IMG/VR virus record: IMGVR_UViG_3300009082_000035
Span: 1 to 42,152 of that record
Source of the DNA: a virus
Direction: 5' to 3' (one strand)
Length of the DNA: 42,152 bases
A program made the translations under genes and the position numbers. Positions 24,083 to 31,457 of this stretch are shown here, one piece after another. Each line of letters starts with the position of its first letter. Within the stretch, counting starts at the first letter, position 1. The notes under the pieces were generated by a model. The model did not search any database and was not told the DNA's origin. It was given only the letters and a program-made list of their open reading frames with translations.

Positions 24083-24364
24083 ATGGAGCTAAAATATATT
24101 ATCGATGAGCGTGGAAACTTTGCAATATTTTCAAAACTTGCGACACACCAGAGCATGGCCCGGGGGTTCGATACTCATAATAAGATTGTAGGGGCGGGAT
24201 TTTGTAATATTGCTGTGGGGTATGTAGGAAAAATAAACCCGGACGGAAGCGAGGAGAGAAATATAAATATCCATTGCTATGGCTCGAGCAGTTCACTTAA
24301 TATAGAAAGCCGGGAGGAAGACGAAAAAATTATTAATCATAAATTAAATAACCAAGATTACTAA
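24083..24364 (+). CDS. Unknown early protein
   Basis: A 93-residue, mostly beta protein (FAIFSKLATHQSMARGFD, then IVGAGFCNIAVGYVGKI, then NINIHCYGSSSSLNIESR). The ending CYG.S..L.I.SR with an acidic tail resembles small proteins seen in other phage early regions, by recollection only. It lies 4 bases after the preceding gene. Confidence 0.55.
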   Translation: MELKYIIDERGNFAIFSKLATHQSMARGFDTHNKIVGAGFCNIAVGYVGKINPDGSEERNINIHCYGSSSSLNIESREEDEKIINHKLNNQDY

Positions 24365-24365
24365 T

Positions 24366-24815
24366 ATGGAAACATACACAATAAACAACAATTTGTATTT
24401 TGAAGCCTGGGGCTTTGAGACAAAGCACAACTGGGGGCACAAGGCACGAGCCGTATATCAAGGCCGGGAGGTTGCGGAGGTAAAAATAGTATACCAAAAC
24501 AGATCCTGGGAGAGTTACAAATACCAGTCTGTTATGGAAAAATTGATCGATGCCATGGACGAGTGCAAAACAATACCGCTGGCCGACAGATACCAGGCCA
24601 GCAAGGTGATCAAGGCCGGAGATGGCCGGGAGATGAAAGGCCTGGCGATGATGGGAGCCCTAGCAAAGCTAGGCGGGATTATCGGAGGCAATACTACAAA
24701 AGCCCGCATACTATCCACGATCCCGGGAGTGATAATGCCGGAAGGTTTTGAAAGCTTAAGCGAAGCCGAGAAGTCGAGCCGGCTCGATGGTGCTATTAAT
24801 ATTTTAACCAATTAA
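24366..24815 (+). CDS. Unknown early protein with Gly/Ala-rich segment
   Basis: A 149-residue protein. The first 65 residues are beta then helix (KARAVYQGREVAEVKIVYQN). The middle has a Gly/Ala/Met run (GLAMMGALAKLGGIIGG) of moderate hydrophobicity that may be an amphipathic or membrane-contacting helix. The end is helical. No family is recognised. Confidence 0.55.
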   Translation: METYTINNNLYFEAWGFETKHNWGHKARAVYQGREVAEVKIVYQNRSWESYKYQSVMEKLIDAMDECKTIPLADRYQASKVIKAGDGREMKGLAMMGALAKLGGIIGGNTTKARILSTIPGVIMPEGFESLSEAEKSSRLDGAINILTN

Positions 24816-24819
24816 TAAA

Positions 24820-24969
24820 ATGACTTTTGGAGTAAAAATATTAAAGAACGGAAAACGTAGAGGATACTTGCATTTTGATAGTGGAAAAATTGTAGTGCTA
24901 AACCCGCGGGACCTAGTCGATCTCGAAAACAAGATCCGGGAGTGGCAGATGTATAAAAAACTAAAATAA
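24820..24969 (+). CDS. 49-residue early protein
   Basis: A 50-codon frame starting 4 bases after the previous stop. Two strands (VKILKNGKRRGYLHFDSGKI) are followed by a helix (DLVDLENKIREWQMYKKL). Small and basic; function unknown. Confidence 0.55.
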   Translation: MTFGVKILKNGKRRGYLHFDSGKIVVLNPRDLVDLENKIREWQMYKKLK

Positions 24970-24973
24970 TATT

Positions 24974-25549
24974 ATGGAAACAAAAACCAAAAACATATCG
25001 ATCCCGTTTGTGGGATTCTATGAGAGCATAGCGAGTAACAAAGCCGAGGATATTGCTTTCAGGGATTACATAATAGAGAAAAATATCCAGGACAACCCCA
25101 TTACCGGATGGATGGACAAGCCAGAAGACATGACCGAAGACGAGCAGACACAATTTTGGGATAAATACTACCCGTCCAAGATTAAAAATATCCGGGAGCA
25201 AATTGCTAAAGATTACATCGAGCACCTGGGGAGCGAGCTAGGGCTAGACATGAAGTTCGAAAGCATAGACAGTCCAAAACAGTACAATTACACAACCGAC
25301 AGGCTTTTTGTGGATGTCCCGCTCGAGCAATTAATCAAGTTGTACAACCGCACGGACCAGACAACCCTGGCCGAGATGATAAAAGAAAGGCATACCAGTA
25401 GGCCCGGGTTCGATTCCTATTACGAAAACGATATCAATGATCCTAGCTGGCAGGACCCAGCAAATTACGATCACAATCAGTGGCAGACAGTGATCGAGGC
25501 GAAGGTAAAACAGGACCAGGTCGATCTAGACGAGCTGTACTACATATAA
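24974..25549 (+). CDS. Acidic early phage protein, possible DNA mimic
   Basis: A 191-residue, strongly acidic protein. It has ISIPFVGFYESIASNKAEDI at the start, then FESIDSPKQYNYTTDRLFVD and RHTSRPGFDSYYENDINDP. These patterns recall a widespread but unassigned phage and prophage protein, from memory. Acidic early proteins sometimes mimic DNA to block restriction or repair enzymes, as ArdA does; that is only a possibility here. No catalytic motif is seen. Confidence 0.6.
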   Translation: METKTKNISIPFVGFYESIASNKAEDIAFRDYIIEKNIQDNPITGWMDKPEDMTEDEQTQFWDKYYPSKIKNIREQIAKDYIEHLGSELGLDMKFESIDSPKQYNYTTDRLFVDVPLEQLIKLYNRTDQTTLAEMIKERHTSRPGFDSYYENDINDPSWQDPANYDHNQWQTVIEAKVKQDQVDLDELYYI

Positions 25550-25551
25550 CC

Positions 25552-25776
25552 ATGAAAGAAAAATTGGCAAAGCTAAAAGATTATGCTGTCAGTATTGGGA
25601 TATGCCGGTGTTGCTTACGCAAGCCTTGCAAGGCCGGCAGATCCAGGTGCATAAAATGCATAGAGGTCGGTAGAAAAACAGCGGAGAAAAACAGAAATAA
25701 GCCGGACCGATGCAGTCGATGCGGTCAAAAAAAGAAAGATTTATCATTTAAGTGTTGCGAAAAATGCAGGATTTAA
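25552..25776 (+). CDS. Cys-rich zinc-binding protein
   Basis: A 74-residue protein chosen from ATG 25552, 2 bases after the previous stop. It has 11 Cys in pairs (CRCCLRKPC, RCIKC, RCSRCGQ, KCCEKC) on a basic background, enough for two zinc sites. It probably binds nucleic acid or protein. A start at 25480 would overlap the acidic gene and is rejected. Confidence 0.6.
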   Translation: MKEKLAKLKDYAVSIGICRCCLRKPCKAGRSRCIKCIEVGRKTAEKNRNKPDRCSRCGQKKKDLSFKCCEKCRI

Positions 25777-25777
25777 T

Positions 25778-26056
25778 ATGTCAAAAAAAATACCGAAGCG
25801 TTTTGTTTTGTGTCAGGGTTATGCCGGAGGAGTGAAGGCGATGATAGTCATCGGAGAGGAGCACAACGGCATGAATGTTGGAGAGATTGAGAAGCTAAAA
25901 GCCAAGCCGGGCTATAAGCCGGCTGTGTCTTATGTGCTTGAGCTTAAGGACATAGAGGATATCATCATGGAGTTGGTCGAGAAAAACGGATATACAATAG
26001 AGAAAACGAAGCGACAGAAATATCCGAGGATTAAAATCAATACATCCGATAAATGA
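25778..26056 (+). CDS. Unknown early protein
   Basis: A 92-residue protein. A beta N-terminal half (KRFVLCQGYAGGVKAMIVIG) is followed by an acidic helix (LKDIEDIIMELVEKNGY) and a basic end. It overlaps the next gene by 4 bases (ATGA). Confidence 0.55.
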   Translation: MSKKIPKRFVLCQGYAGGVKAMIVIGEEHNGMNVGEIEKLKAKPGYKPAVSYVLELKDIEDIIMELVEKNGYTIEKTKRQKYPRIKINTSDK

Positions 26057-26496
26057 AAACAATATACAAAAATAGGCAGGGGCTCGAGCTTACTTGTAAA
26101 GTGTGCGGTAAAAATTTCAAACACCTAGGGTCGCACATTTTTCACAGACATGGCATGACGGCCCGGGAGTACAAAGAGGCTTACGGTTTGCCGTATAAAA
26201 TGGGGTTGATATCCGTAGAGATTTTCCAAAAAAAGTCCGACAAGTTCGGAGAAAATAGAGAAAAATATACAAAAAATCTTTTGAAGGGAGGAGAGGCCAG
26301 GAGGTTCAGAAAAGGTCACGCAAATTTCGGACATCGAATAAGCGAGTGGGAGAGGAAAAGACAGATCAAACAGATAACAGAGGTCAACGAAGAAAGAAAG
26401 GGCAAGATGGAGCCGTGCCCGGTGTGTAAAATGACATTTAACTCAGTCGAGAGTCATTTGTATAACAAGCATGGATTATTAATTAGTAAATTGTGA
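26053..26496 (+). CDS. MucR/Ros-type zinc-finger regulator
   Basis: A 147-residue protein. Residues about 13-53 give LTCKVCGKNFKHLGSHIFHR followed by HGMTAREYKEAYGLP, the C2H2 and helix pattern of MucR/Ros regulators. A second C2H2-like finger occurs at the C-terminus (CPVCKMTFNSVESHLYNKHG). Between them is a basic region. It probably binds DNA. Its place late in early block 1 suggests control of phage or host promoters; candidate targets are the palindromes at 27020 and 34623, but this is untested. Confidence 0.75.
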   Translation: MKTIYKNRQGLELTCKVCGKNFKHLGSHIFHRHGMTAREYKEAYGLPYKMGLISVEIFQKKSDKFGENREKYTKNLLKGGEARRFRKGHANFGHRISEWERKRQIKQITEVNEERKGKMEPCPVCKMTFNSVESHLYNKHGLLISKL

Positions 26497-26508
26497 TAGA
26501 ATAAATAT

Positions 26509-26796
26509 ATGAAAAAAATTACACTAGGTTTGGTACTTGGAATATGTATCGCTGTTGGAGGGTCAGTTTTTGGGGTCGGATTAATAACATCACCAAGTCA
26601 AGATGGAAAAACAAATTCTGTTGTGATTACTCCGGGCAAGCCGGCAATAGTGGGAGCACCGGATTCGAGGTCATTTGTAGACGAGGACCCAAAACCCACA
26701 ACACTTTCATTTCCGGTGAATCAACCTCAAGACAATGAGGCGCGTTTTCGCTCGATCGAGGCGAGACTTAGAGCATTAGAAGCTAAACAAAAATAA
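26509..26796 (+). CDS. Membrane-anchored or secreted small protein
   Basis: A 95-residue protein. Residues 1-27 are a signal peptide or N-terminal anchor (KKITLGLVLGICIAVGGSVF). Residues 30-70 are disordered and Pro-rich. The last 20 (EARFRSIEARLRALEAKQ) are a short coiled coil. An early envelope protein that alters superinfection is possible, without direct evidence. Confidence 0.6.
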   Translation: MKKITLGLVLGICIAVGGSVFGVGLITSPSQDGKTNSVVITPGKPAIVGAPDSRSFVDEDPKPTTLSFPVNQPQDNEARFRSIEARLRALEAKQK

Positions 26797-26798
26797 TT

Positions 26799-26957
26799 AT
26801 GGAAACAGACAAAGAAGGAGTAGAGACTGTTTACAAAGAAAACGAGCTCGTAGCCGTAGTGAAACGGGATCCGTACAGTAAAAAACATCTAGTGTACATT
26901 GTGCGTGAAGCCACGGCTGAAGATATTATTGCATTGATAAGTCGTAAAAAAATATGA
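26799..26957 (+). CDS. 52-residue early protein
   Basis: A 53-codon frame starting 2 bases after the previous stop. Strand (TVYKENELVAVVKRD), strand (KHLVYIVREA) and helix (AEDIIALISRKK) suggest a small alpha/beta protein. It overlaps the next frame by ATGA. Confidence 0.5.
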   Translation: METDKEGVETVYKENELVAVVKRDPYSKKHLVYIVREATAEDIIALISRKKI

Positions 26958-27016
26958 TACAAATAACCGAAGGCCTAGTAATATTTATCATTGTTTTGAT
27001 AGCTATTTGGGATTAA
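26954..27016 (+). CDS. 20-residue hydrophobic microprotein
   Basis: A 21-codon frame whose ATG overlaps the previous stop (ATGA). The product (GLVIFIIVLIAIW core) is nearly all hydrophobic and would be a single membrane span. The stop-start overlap supports translation. It is the last gene of block 1. Confidence 0.45.
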   Translation: MIQITEGLVIFIIVLIAIWD

Positions 27017-27019
27017 ACC

Positions 27020-27037
27020 TTATTTCAGCTGAAATAA
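27020..27037. promoter_or_regulatory. Operator-like palindrome TTATTTCAGCTGAAATAA
   Basis: A perfect 18-base palindrome with no spacer, 3 bases after the stop of the 20-residue gene. The core TTTCAGCTGAA recurs at 34628-34638 before promoter P3 with the same downstream AAGTTATC. It is probably a repressor site rather than a terminator, since no T-run follows. Confidence 0.6.
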
Positions 27038-27039
27038 AG

Positions 27040-27089
27040 TTATCAACACCCACCCCTAGTAGACAAGACATTGCTGTCGGGTGTATAAT
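27040..27089 (+). promoter_or_regulatory. Early promoter P2 with DnaA-box-like element
   Basis: TTATCAACA (27040-27048) resembles a DnaA box with one mismatch. The -35 TAGACA (27060-27065) has one mismatch to consensus, then 18 bases to a perfect -10 TATAAT (27084-27089). The start should fall near 27096, at the foot of a hairpin. It would drive the SSB-like to resolvase block. Confidence 0.6.
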
Positions 27090-27093
27090 CATA

Positions 27094-27172
27094 GCAAGTT
27101 TTTATCTCCCCGAAAGAGATCAAAATCTTGCCCGCATTAGTGGGCTTACAAATTAAGATGGCGGTAGTCCGC
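27094..27172 (+). ncRNA. Structured 5' leader of block 2
   Basis: A leader of about 90 bases with three successive stem-loops. Hairpin 1 (27094-27131) pairs GCAAG/CTTGC and ATCTC/GAGAT around CCCGAAA, with one bulge and one mismatch. Hairpin 2 (27130-27145) is GCCC/GGGC. Hairpin 3 (27161-27172) is GCGG-TAGT-CCGC. Hairpin 1 begins at the predicted 5' end, as in RNA-stabilising leaders. The leader may regulate the SSB-like gene at 27183. It matches no riboswitch class I can name. Confidence 0.5.
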
Positions 27173-27182
27173 TAATATTATT

Positions 27183-27803
27183 ATGGGATTAGAAAATAGA
27201 GAGGGAGGTAATTTTATAACAATCCTCAACGGCAAATTTTGTCAGCGTGTGGCTGAGAATACACCGGGGGCTGTTTCTCGAGTAAACAAGCTAGGTAAAA
27301 CAGTTTTTGAAAAGTTTTACGATAGCTTCACAGCTAAGTTGGTTAACATACGAACGCAAGACGGTGCGTATGGAAAAAATTGGTTGTTTGATTTTAAGGA
27401 TGGTGGAGAAGTCTATCATTTGCAATTAAGTTACAGCAACAGCTTTGCGACAGCACTTTTGAAAATGCTTCCAAACATTGACGTAACAAAAGAAATGAAG
27501 TTGTCTCCGAGCGTTAAAGAAGTTGATGGAAAAAACAAGTCATCCTTGTTTGTAAACCAGGATGGAGTTGCAGTTAAGCATGCATACACGAGAGAGAATC
27601 CAAACGGGATGCCTGAATTAAAATCCGTGAAGATAAAAGGGCAGGACATGTGGGATGACACAGACAGATTGGTTTTCTTACAAAATGTCGTGGACACTCA
27701 AATATTACCAAAGCTTCCAAAGGACGTAACACCGCCAGCTTCCGGGTCAGCCGATGAGCTTGCGAAGGAATTAGGTGCAGAGGGTGAGGATCAAGGGTTT
27801 TAA
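27183..27803 (+). CDS. Single-stranded DNA-binding-like protein
   Basis: A 206-residue protein and the first gene of the replication block. A beta-rich core spans about residues 10-100 (FEKFYDSFTAKLVNIR, then GKNWLFDFKDGGEVYHLQLS). The C-terminal 35 residues are disordered and acidic, ending GEDQGF. A beta core with an acidic tail ending in Phe is the design of phage and bacterial SSB proteins, whose tail recruits helicases and polymerases. It lies just ahead of nuclease, primase and helicase genes. No OB-fold alignment was done, so this is a structural guess. Confidence 0.5.
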   Translation: MGLENREGGNFITILNGKFCQRVAENTPGAVSRVNKLGKTVFEKFYDSFTAKLVNIRTQDGAYGKNWLFDFKDGGEVYHLQLSYSNSFATALLKMLPNIDVTKEMKLSPSVKEVDGKNKSSLFVNQDGVAVKHAYTRENPNGMPELKSVKIKGQDMWDDTDRLVFLQNVVDTQILPKLPKDVTPPASGSADELAKELGAEGEDQGF

Positions 27804-27842
27804 TATTATTAAATAAATGGCTAGCATCCTACTGCGAAAGAT

Positions 27843-28031
27843 ATGAGTACCTTACAATATGTTCAACCAACAGAGGAACAGAAGGCAGAAATGCAATCTT
27901 TCCGAGATAAGTTCGAAGCATTGTTTGTAGAGCTAAAGGCTCGTCCAGCAAGTCGTGGAATGAGTTTGTGTTTGACCAAGTTTGAGGAAAGTGCAATGTG
28001 GCTCAACAAGGCCATAACTGGGAATGATTAA
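27843..28031 (+). CDS. Acb2-like anti-CBASS cyclic-nucleotide sponge candidate
   Basis: A 62-residue helical protein. It has PTEEQKAEMQSFRDKFEALF, then PASRGMSLCLTKFEESAMWL, then NKAI. The pattern RxxSLxxTKxEESxMWxNKAI matches, from memory, small phage proteins related to Acb2, whose family binds cyclic di- and trinucleotide alarms and blocks CBASS defence. Acb2 forms hexamers from such two-helix units. The assignment rests on this segment and length. A 9-codon frame (27817-27846) overlaps its start and could couple translation. Confidence 0.55.
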   Translation: MSTLQYVQPTEEQKAEMQSFRDKFEALFVELKARPASRGMSLCLTKFEESAMWLNKAITGND

Positions 28032-28093
28032 TTTTTAAGCATCGTTTATATGGCCCAAAATACTACTAAAAACTTAATAGAATTATTAGCAAT

Positions 28094-28149
28094 AAGAACC
28101 ACTGATCGGTTGCGTTTAGTAGCGCAGGGCCATATCAGTGGTTCTTTTT
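28094..28149 (+). terminator. Long-stem terminator with possible alternative fold
   Basis: AAGAACCACTGAT (28094-28106) pairs perfectly with ATCAGTGGTTCTT (28134-28146) around a 27-base loop and is followed by TTT. ATATGGCCC (28048-28056) can also pair with GGGCCATAT (28127-28135), which touches the terminator's right arm, so the two pairings compete. A 35-codon frame (28050-28157) crosses the whole element and may be a leader peptide. This would let transcription into the nuclease and primase genes be adjusted. Confidence 0.65.
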
Positions 28150-28161
28150 GCTTGTAATTTT

Positions 28162-28305
28162 ATGTGGAAAACTAAGTGGATTGTGTGTAGAACTAAAAAG
28201 TGTGGAAAGAAGTTTCAAGCGAGGACGGATGAAAAGAGGATTTATTGTGAGAAGTGTCAACCTAGATTATTCGTAATAGAAAAACAAAATGAGAATCTGG
28301 CATGA
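28162..28305 (+). CDS. 47-residue zinc-ribbon-like protein
   Basis: A 48-codon frame after the terminator. It has CRTKKCGKKFQAR and CEKC (a C-x5-C then C-x2-C pattern) on a basic background, resembling a small zinc ribbon. It overlaps the next gene by 17 bases. Small nucleic-acid-binding role likely; family unknown. Confidence 0.55.
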   Translation: MWKTKWIVCRTKKCGKKFQARTDEKRIYCEKCQPRLFVIEKQNENLA

Positions 28306-28648
28306 AAAATTAATACCTAAGTTATGTCAAAAGCATCTATGTGGGTGTTGGCGTGAAGCGCTTGGTTGCTTCAAGATAATCACCGAAGGAAAGAAGGGGT
28401 ACAGCAAACATCCAGCAACAAAAGAATATATCCACGCTATCAAAAGACTGTATATTATGTTGTATATTATCCGCCAAGAAATGTTAAAGAGGGGATATCA
28501 CCCCAAGGAACTTCCGAGATTTACTTTTATAACATCAGAAAAAGAACGTAGAAAAACCTGGCAAAGTTTAAAAGAACAGATAGAAGTATTAAAAGAAAAA
28601 AAGAAAACTAAGAAGTGGTGTAAGTGTCAGCCAAATGAAAAACAATAA
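28289..28648 (+). CDS. Pyrimidine-dimer DNA glycosylase-like protein
   Basis: A 119-residue protein. The start MRIWHEKLIPKLCQKHLCGC followed by WREALGCF and HPATKEYIHAIKRLY matches the phage/bacterial family related to T4 endonuclease V (DenV). In that family an N-terminal amine and a Glu (here the WRE Glu) excise pyrimidine dimers from UV-damaged DNA, and the length near 120 fits. RQEMLKRGYHPKELPRF is also usual there. The basic tail is longer than necessary. It would protect phage DNA from UV damage. Confidence 0.65.
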   Translation: MRIWHEKLIPKLCQKHLCGCWREALGCFKIITEGKKGYSKHPATKEYIHAIKRLYIMLYIIRQEMLKRGYHPKELPRFTFITSEKERRKTWQSLKEQIEVLKEKKKTKKWCKCQPNEKQ

Positions 28649-29096
28649 TAAAAAAGCAAAAAGAAAATGGGTATTAAAAAATCCAAATTATCAAAAAGAA
28701 TGGAGGATTAAAAACCTTGACAAAGTAAAAGCTCAGCAAAAAATATATCGCTTAAAGAATAAAAAACAGATAGCTTTAAGAAATTCTATATGGCAAAAAG
28801 AGTATGAAAGTAAGAATCCTCATAAAAAACAGCGAAGATATTTTTTAACGAAGGTAGCAAACATTGGAGTAGTTTTATCTTTTGAGGAATATAAAAATAT
28901 GACTATTAATCAGAACGGACTATGTGCTATTTGCGGAAATACTGATAACGGCAGAGAATTGTCTATCGATCATTGTCATAAAACAAATAAAGTGAGAGGT
29001 CTTTTGTGCAAAAAATGTAACTCAGCGATTGGTTTCTTAAGTGACGATATTGGATTATTAGAAAAAGCTATTATGTATCTCAAGAAATATCAATGA
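28635..29096 (+). CDS. Recombination endonuclease VII (HNH-type resolvase)
   Basis: A 153-residue protein. Residues 1-70 are a very basic helix. The core has CAICG at 97-101, LSIDHCHKTNKVRGLLCKKC at about 109-128, and NSAIGFLSDD. The order Cys97-Cys100, Asp112-His113-His115, Cys125-Cys128-Asn129 is the endonuclease VII signature (T4 gp49 family), which cuts Holliday junctions and branched DNA before packaging. A mobile HNH gene of the same superfamily is the alternative. It overlaps both neighbours by a few bases. Confidence 0.75.
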   Translation: MKNNNKKAKRKWVLKNPNYQKEWRIKNLDKVKAQQKIYRLKNKKQIALRNSIWQKEYESKNPHKKQRRYFLTKVANIGVVLSFEEYKNMTINQNGLCAICGNTDNGRELSIDHCHKTNKVRGLLCKKCNSAIGFLSDDIGLLEKAIMYLKKYQ

Positions 29097-31456
29097 AAAA
29101 AGGAGAAGAAAAATTTTTAAATAGTTTCCCAAACGCAAAGTTTAGGTATTTAGATTTGGCTGGAAAAGGAAAGCCAGCTGTTTCGTCAGCTGTTTTGCGC
29201 CCAGATTTAAATAAGAATGGATATGACAGCTTTTTCTCAGTGAATGGTTTTGAGGGAGATGATGCAAAAAAAGATAAATGTATTAGTTTGAACTCTTTTT
29301 TTATCGATATAGATAAAAAATTAACAAAAGAAGAAATAGAAAAAATTAAAGGAATACTCGAACCTACTTTCATCATTGAAACTTTTCATGGATTCCATTT
29401 TTATTGGTTGTTGGACGAACCAATTTTGAAAGATGAGATTTTTGGAGAAGAAACATGGGAAGACTTAGTTGAGAGGTGGGAACGAATAGAGCAAAGTATC
29501 GTAAATACGATTCAAGATGCAGACAAGGTAGTAAAAGACTTAACTAGAATTTTAAGAGTCCCAGATACAATTTACTGGAAAAAAACAAATGGTGAATTTA
29601 AAATAAAAGGACTACATAAAAATCTTTCAGCAAATTATTCTATGAGCCAAATGGAGGAAGCTTTTCCTCCAGTACTTGAGCTTACTACCCCTGCTTTTTC
29701 GAAAACTCCACAAGGAGAAAATATGAAAAAGTTTGCAGAAGCTGAGAAGAAAGATTTTTTTGATAGAGTAAACGAGGAATATCCGGTAGACGAGAGGCCC
29801 AGCTTTCAAAAATTAATCTCCGGAACACCAGAAAGTTTACCTCCAAATAACAAGTCCCGCAACGAGGCGCTTCTTGTGACTGCCACATTGATGCGACAAG
29901 CTGGATGGAAAAAAGAAGAAGCTATCGAACAAATAAACAAAGTTGGCTGGCACGGCATCGAGAAAGAGGCTAGTGGCAAACAAGAAATTCTTAATACTAT
30001 AAACTCTGCTTATAATTCTGGATATACCTACTCATACAAAAACGAGATTATTGCTTGGAACATGACCCCTAAGGAGCAACAAGAAATATCGAAAGCCTAC
30101 ACTGCGGTCGCAAAACAGAGGAAGGAAGTAGACAAGACTCGCTTCTCAAATTACGAATACGAGATAGCCTCTCGATATCCATATCTTAAAAAGAATGAAG
30201 TGGGAATAATTTTTAACTATATTGACGGTGTTTACAAGATGCTTTCGGATCAGGAAATTTCTGATATTGTTTTGAATGCATTGTACGAGGATATGCTTTG
30301 GGGGTATCGTACTAAAAAAAATGTCAGCGACAAAGTGGCATGTTTGATTTCAATCATCCCAGATTTAGAGCTAACCGATGATCATGGATATATTTTTAAT
30401 GTAAAAAATGGGTTGTTAAATATTGTAAAAAAGGAACTACTTCCGCACACCCCAGACTTTGTTTCATTGGTCCAGTCTCCGGTAGAGTACAACCCTGGAG
30501 CTACATGCCCTACATGGGAGGCGTGTTTGGATGCATGGATGGATGGTCCGGAATCTGAGCAGAAGAAATTAATTCTCCAGGAGTTTGCTGGGTATCTTCT
30601 ATCATCATCGATGGTTTATGCGAAGGCCTTATTTTTAGTTGGTGACGGAGGAAACGGAAAATCTACCTTTGCGGACACTCTTGGAATGGTTATTGGCGAT
30701 GCCGGGACTTCGCGCATTGATCTCGAAGACTTATACTCGATGTTCGGGCTTAAGGGACTTATCGGAAAGAGACTTAATATCATCGAGGAGGTGTCTGGAA
30801 ACTACTACCAGTCCCACAAGCTCAAGAAATTAATCTCCGGGGAGGAGCTCACCATCAACATGAAGTACAAGGACCAATTTAAGTTTAAGCCACAGGCAAA
30901 ATTTATCTTTGCGGTTAACACAATGCCAAGGGTGGACGATAGCTCTACTGCGACAGAGAGAAGAATCGCGGTGGTCCAATTCAACAATAACTTTCGAGAC
31001 AATCCAAATACAATGCTTCGTTTCAGCAATGGTCTTCTTGCGCAAGAACTTTCAGGAATCCTTAATTGGATGGTAGATGGAGCTAATCTTTTGAGAAAAC
31101 AAAAAGCATTTACTATCACCCAAGAACAACAGTTATCACTACTTGAGTACCGGGAGGAAAATTCGTCAGTGGAAGGGTTTATCGGGGAGTGTTTAGATTT
31201 CGAAGAAGGAGTTGTCACCAGCGCTCGAGAGCTTTACGAAGAGTATAAACAATATTGTATTAAGGACGGAAGAAAGTTTAAAGGCAATATAGCCTTCGTT
31301 AAAGAGATGAAATCTTACGGAAAGCGACACAATAAATTTCAGCAAACAGTGAGGAAAAATGGTCACGAGCCTTCGAGTTTTGAGGGGGTTGTAATTAATA
31401 AAAGTTGGTCGAACTATTCTGATGTCGGACAGAATAGATTAAATAGAGAATTTTAA
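29093..31456 (+). CDS. Replicative primase-helicase (AEP/RepB-like primase plus D5-type SF3 helicase)
   Basis: A 787-residue protein. Residues about 60-170 are a primase-polymerase core: SFFIDID supplies the metal-binding acids, followed by GFHFYWLLDEP and LTRILRVPDT. Residues about 235-300 form a PriCT-like helical domain (KSRNEALLVTATLMRQAGW). The C-terminal half is a D5/P4-type SF3 helicase: Walker A GDGGNGKST near 517, Walker B-like NIIEEVSG, then KFIFAVNTMPRVDD with the sensor Asn and TERRIAVV. It should prime and unwind at the origin, so this phage probably starts its own replication. No DNA polymerase is visible in this window. Confidence 0.85.
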   Translation: MKKGEEKFLNSFPNAKFRYLDLAGKGKPAVSSAVLRPDLNKNGYDSFFSVNGFEGDDAKKDKCISLNSFFIDIDKKLTKEEIEKIKGILEPTFIIETFHGFHFYWLLDEPILKDEIFGEETWEDLVERWERIEQSIVNTIQDADKVVKDLTRILRVPDTIYWKKTNGEFKIKGLHKNLSANYSMSQMEEAFPPVLELTTPAFSKTPQGENMKKFAEAEKKDFFDRVNEEYPVDERPSFQKLISGTPESLPPNNKSRNEALLVTATLMRQAGWKKEEAIEQINKVGWHGIEKEASGKQEILNTINSAYNSGYTYSYKNEIIAWNMTPKEQQEISKAYTAVAKQRKEVDKTRFSNYEYEIASRYPYLKKNEVGIIFNYIDGVYKMLSDQEISDIVLNALYEDMLWGYRTKKNVSDKVACLISIIPDLELTDDHGYIFNVKNGLLNIVKKELLPHTPDFVSLVQSPVEYNPGATCPTWEACLDAWMDGPESEQKKLILQEFAGYLLSSSMVYAKALFLVGDGGNGKSTFADTLGMVIGDAGTSRIDLEDLYSMFGLKGLIGKRLNIIEEVSGNYYQSHKLKKLISGEELTINMKYKDQFKFKPQAKFIFAVNTMPRVDDSSTATERRIAVVQFNNNFRDNPNTMLRFSNGLLAQELSGILNWMVDGANLLRKQKAFTITQEQQLSLLEYREENSSVEGFIGECLDFEEGVVTSARELYEEYKQYCIKDGRKFKGNIAFVKEMKSYGKRHNKFQQTVRKNGHEPSSFEGVVINKSWSNYSDVGQNRLNREF

Positions 31457-31457
31457 A

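Noticed and set aside
24812-25225. A 137-residue minus-strand frame opposite early genes
   Set aside because: It lies antisense to well-packed plus-strand genes with proper spacing, and its Phe/Leu/Ser-rich product is typical of a shadow frame.
27020-27037. The TTTCAGCTGAA palindromes as transcription terminators
   Set aside because: They have no spacer loop and no T-run. The shared core before two promoters fits a protein-binding site better.
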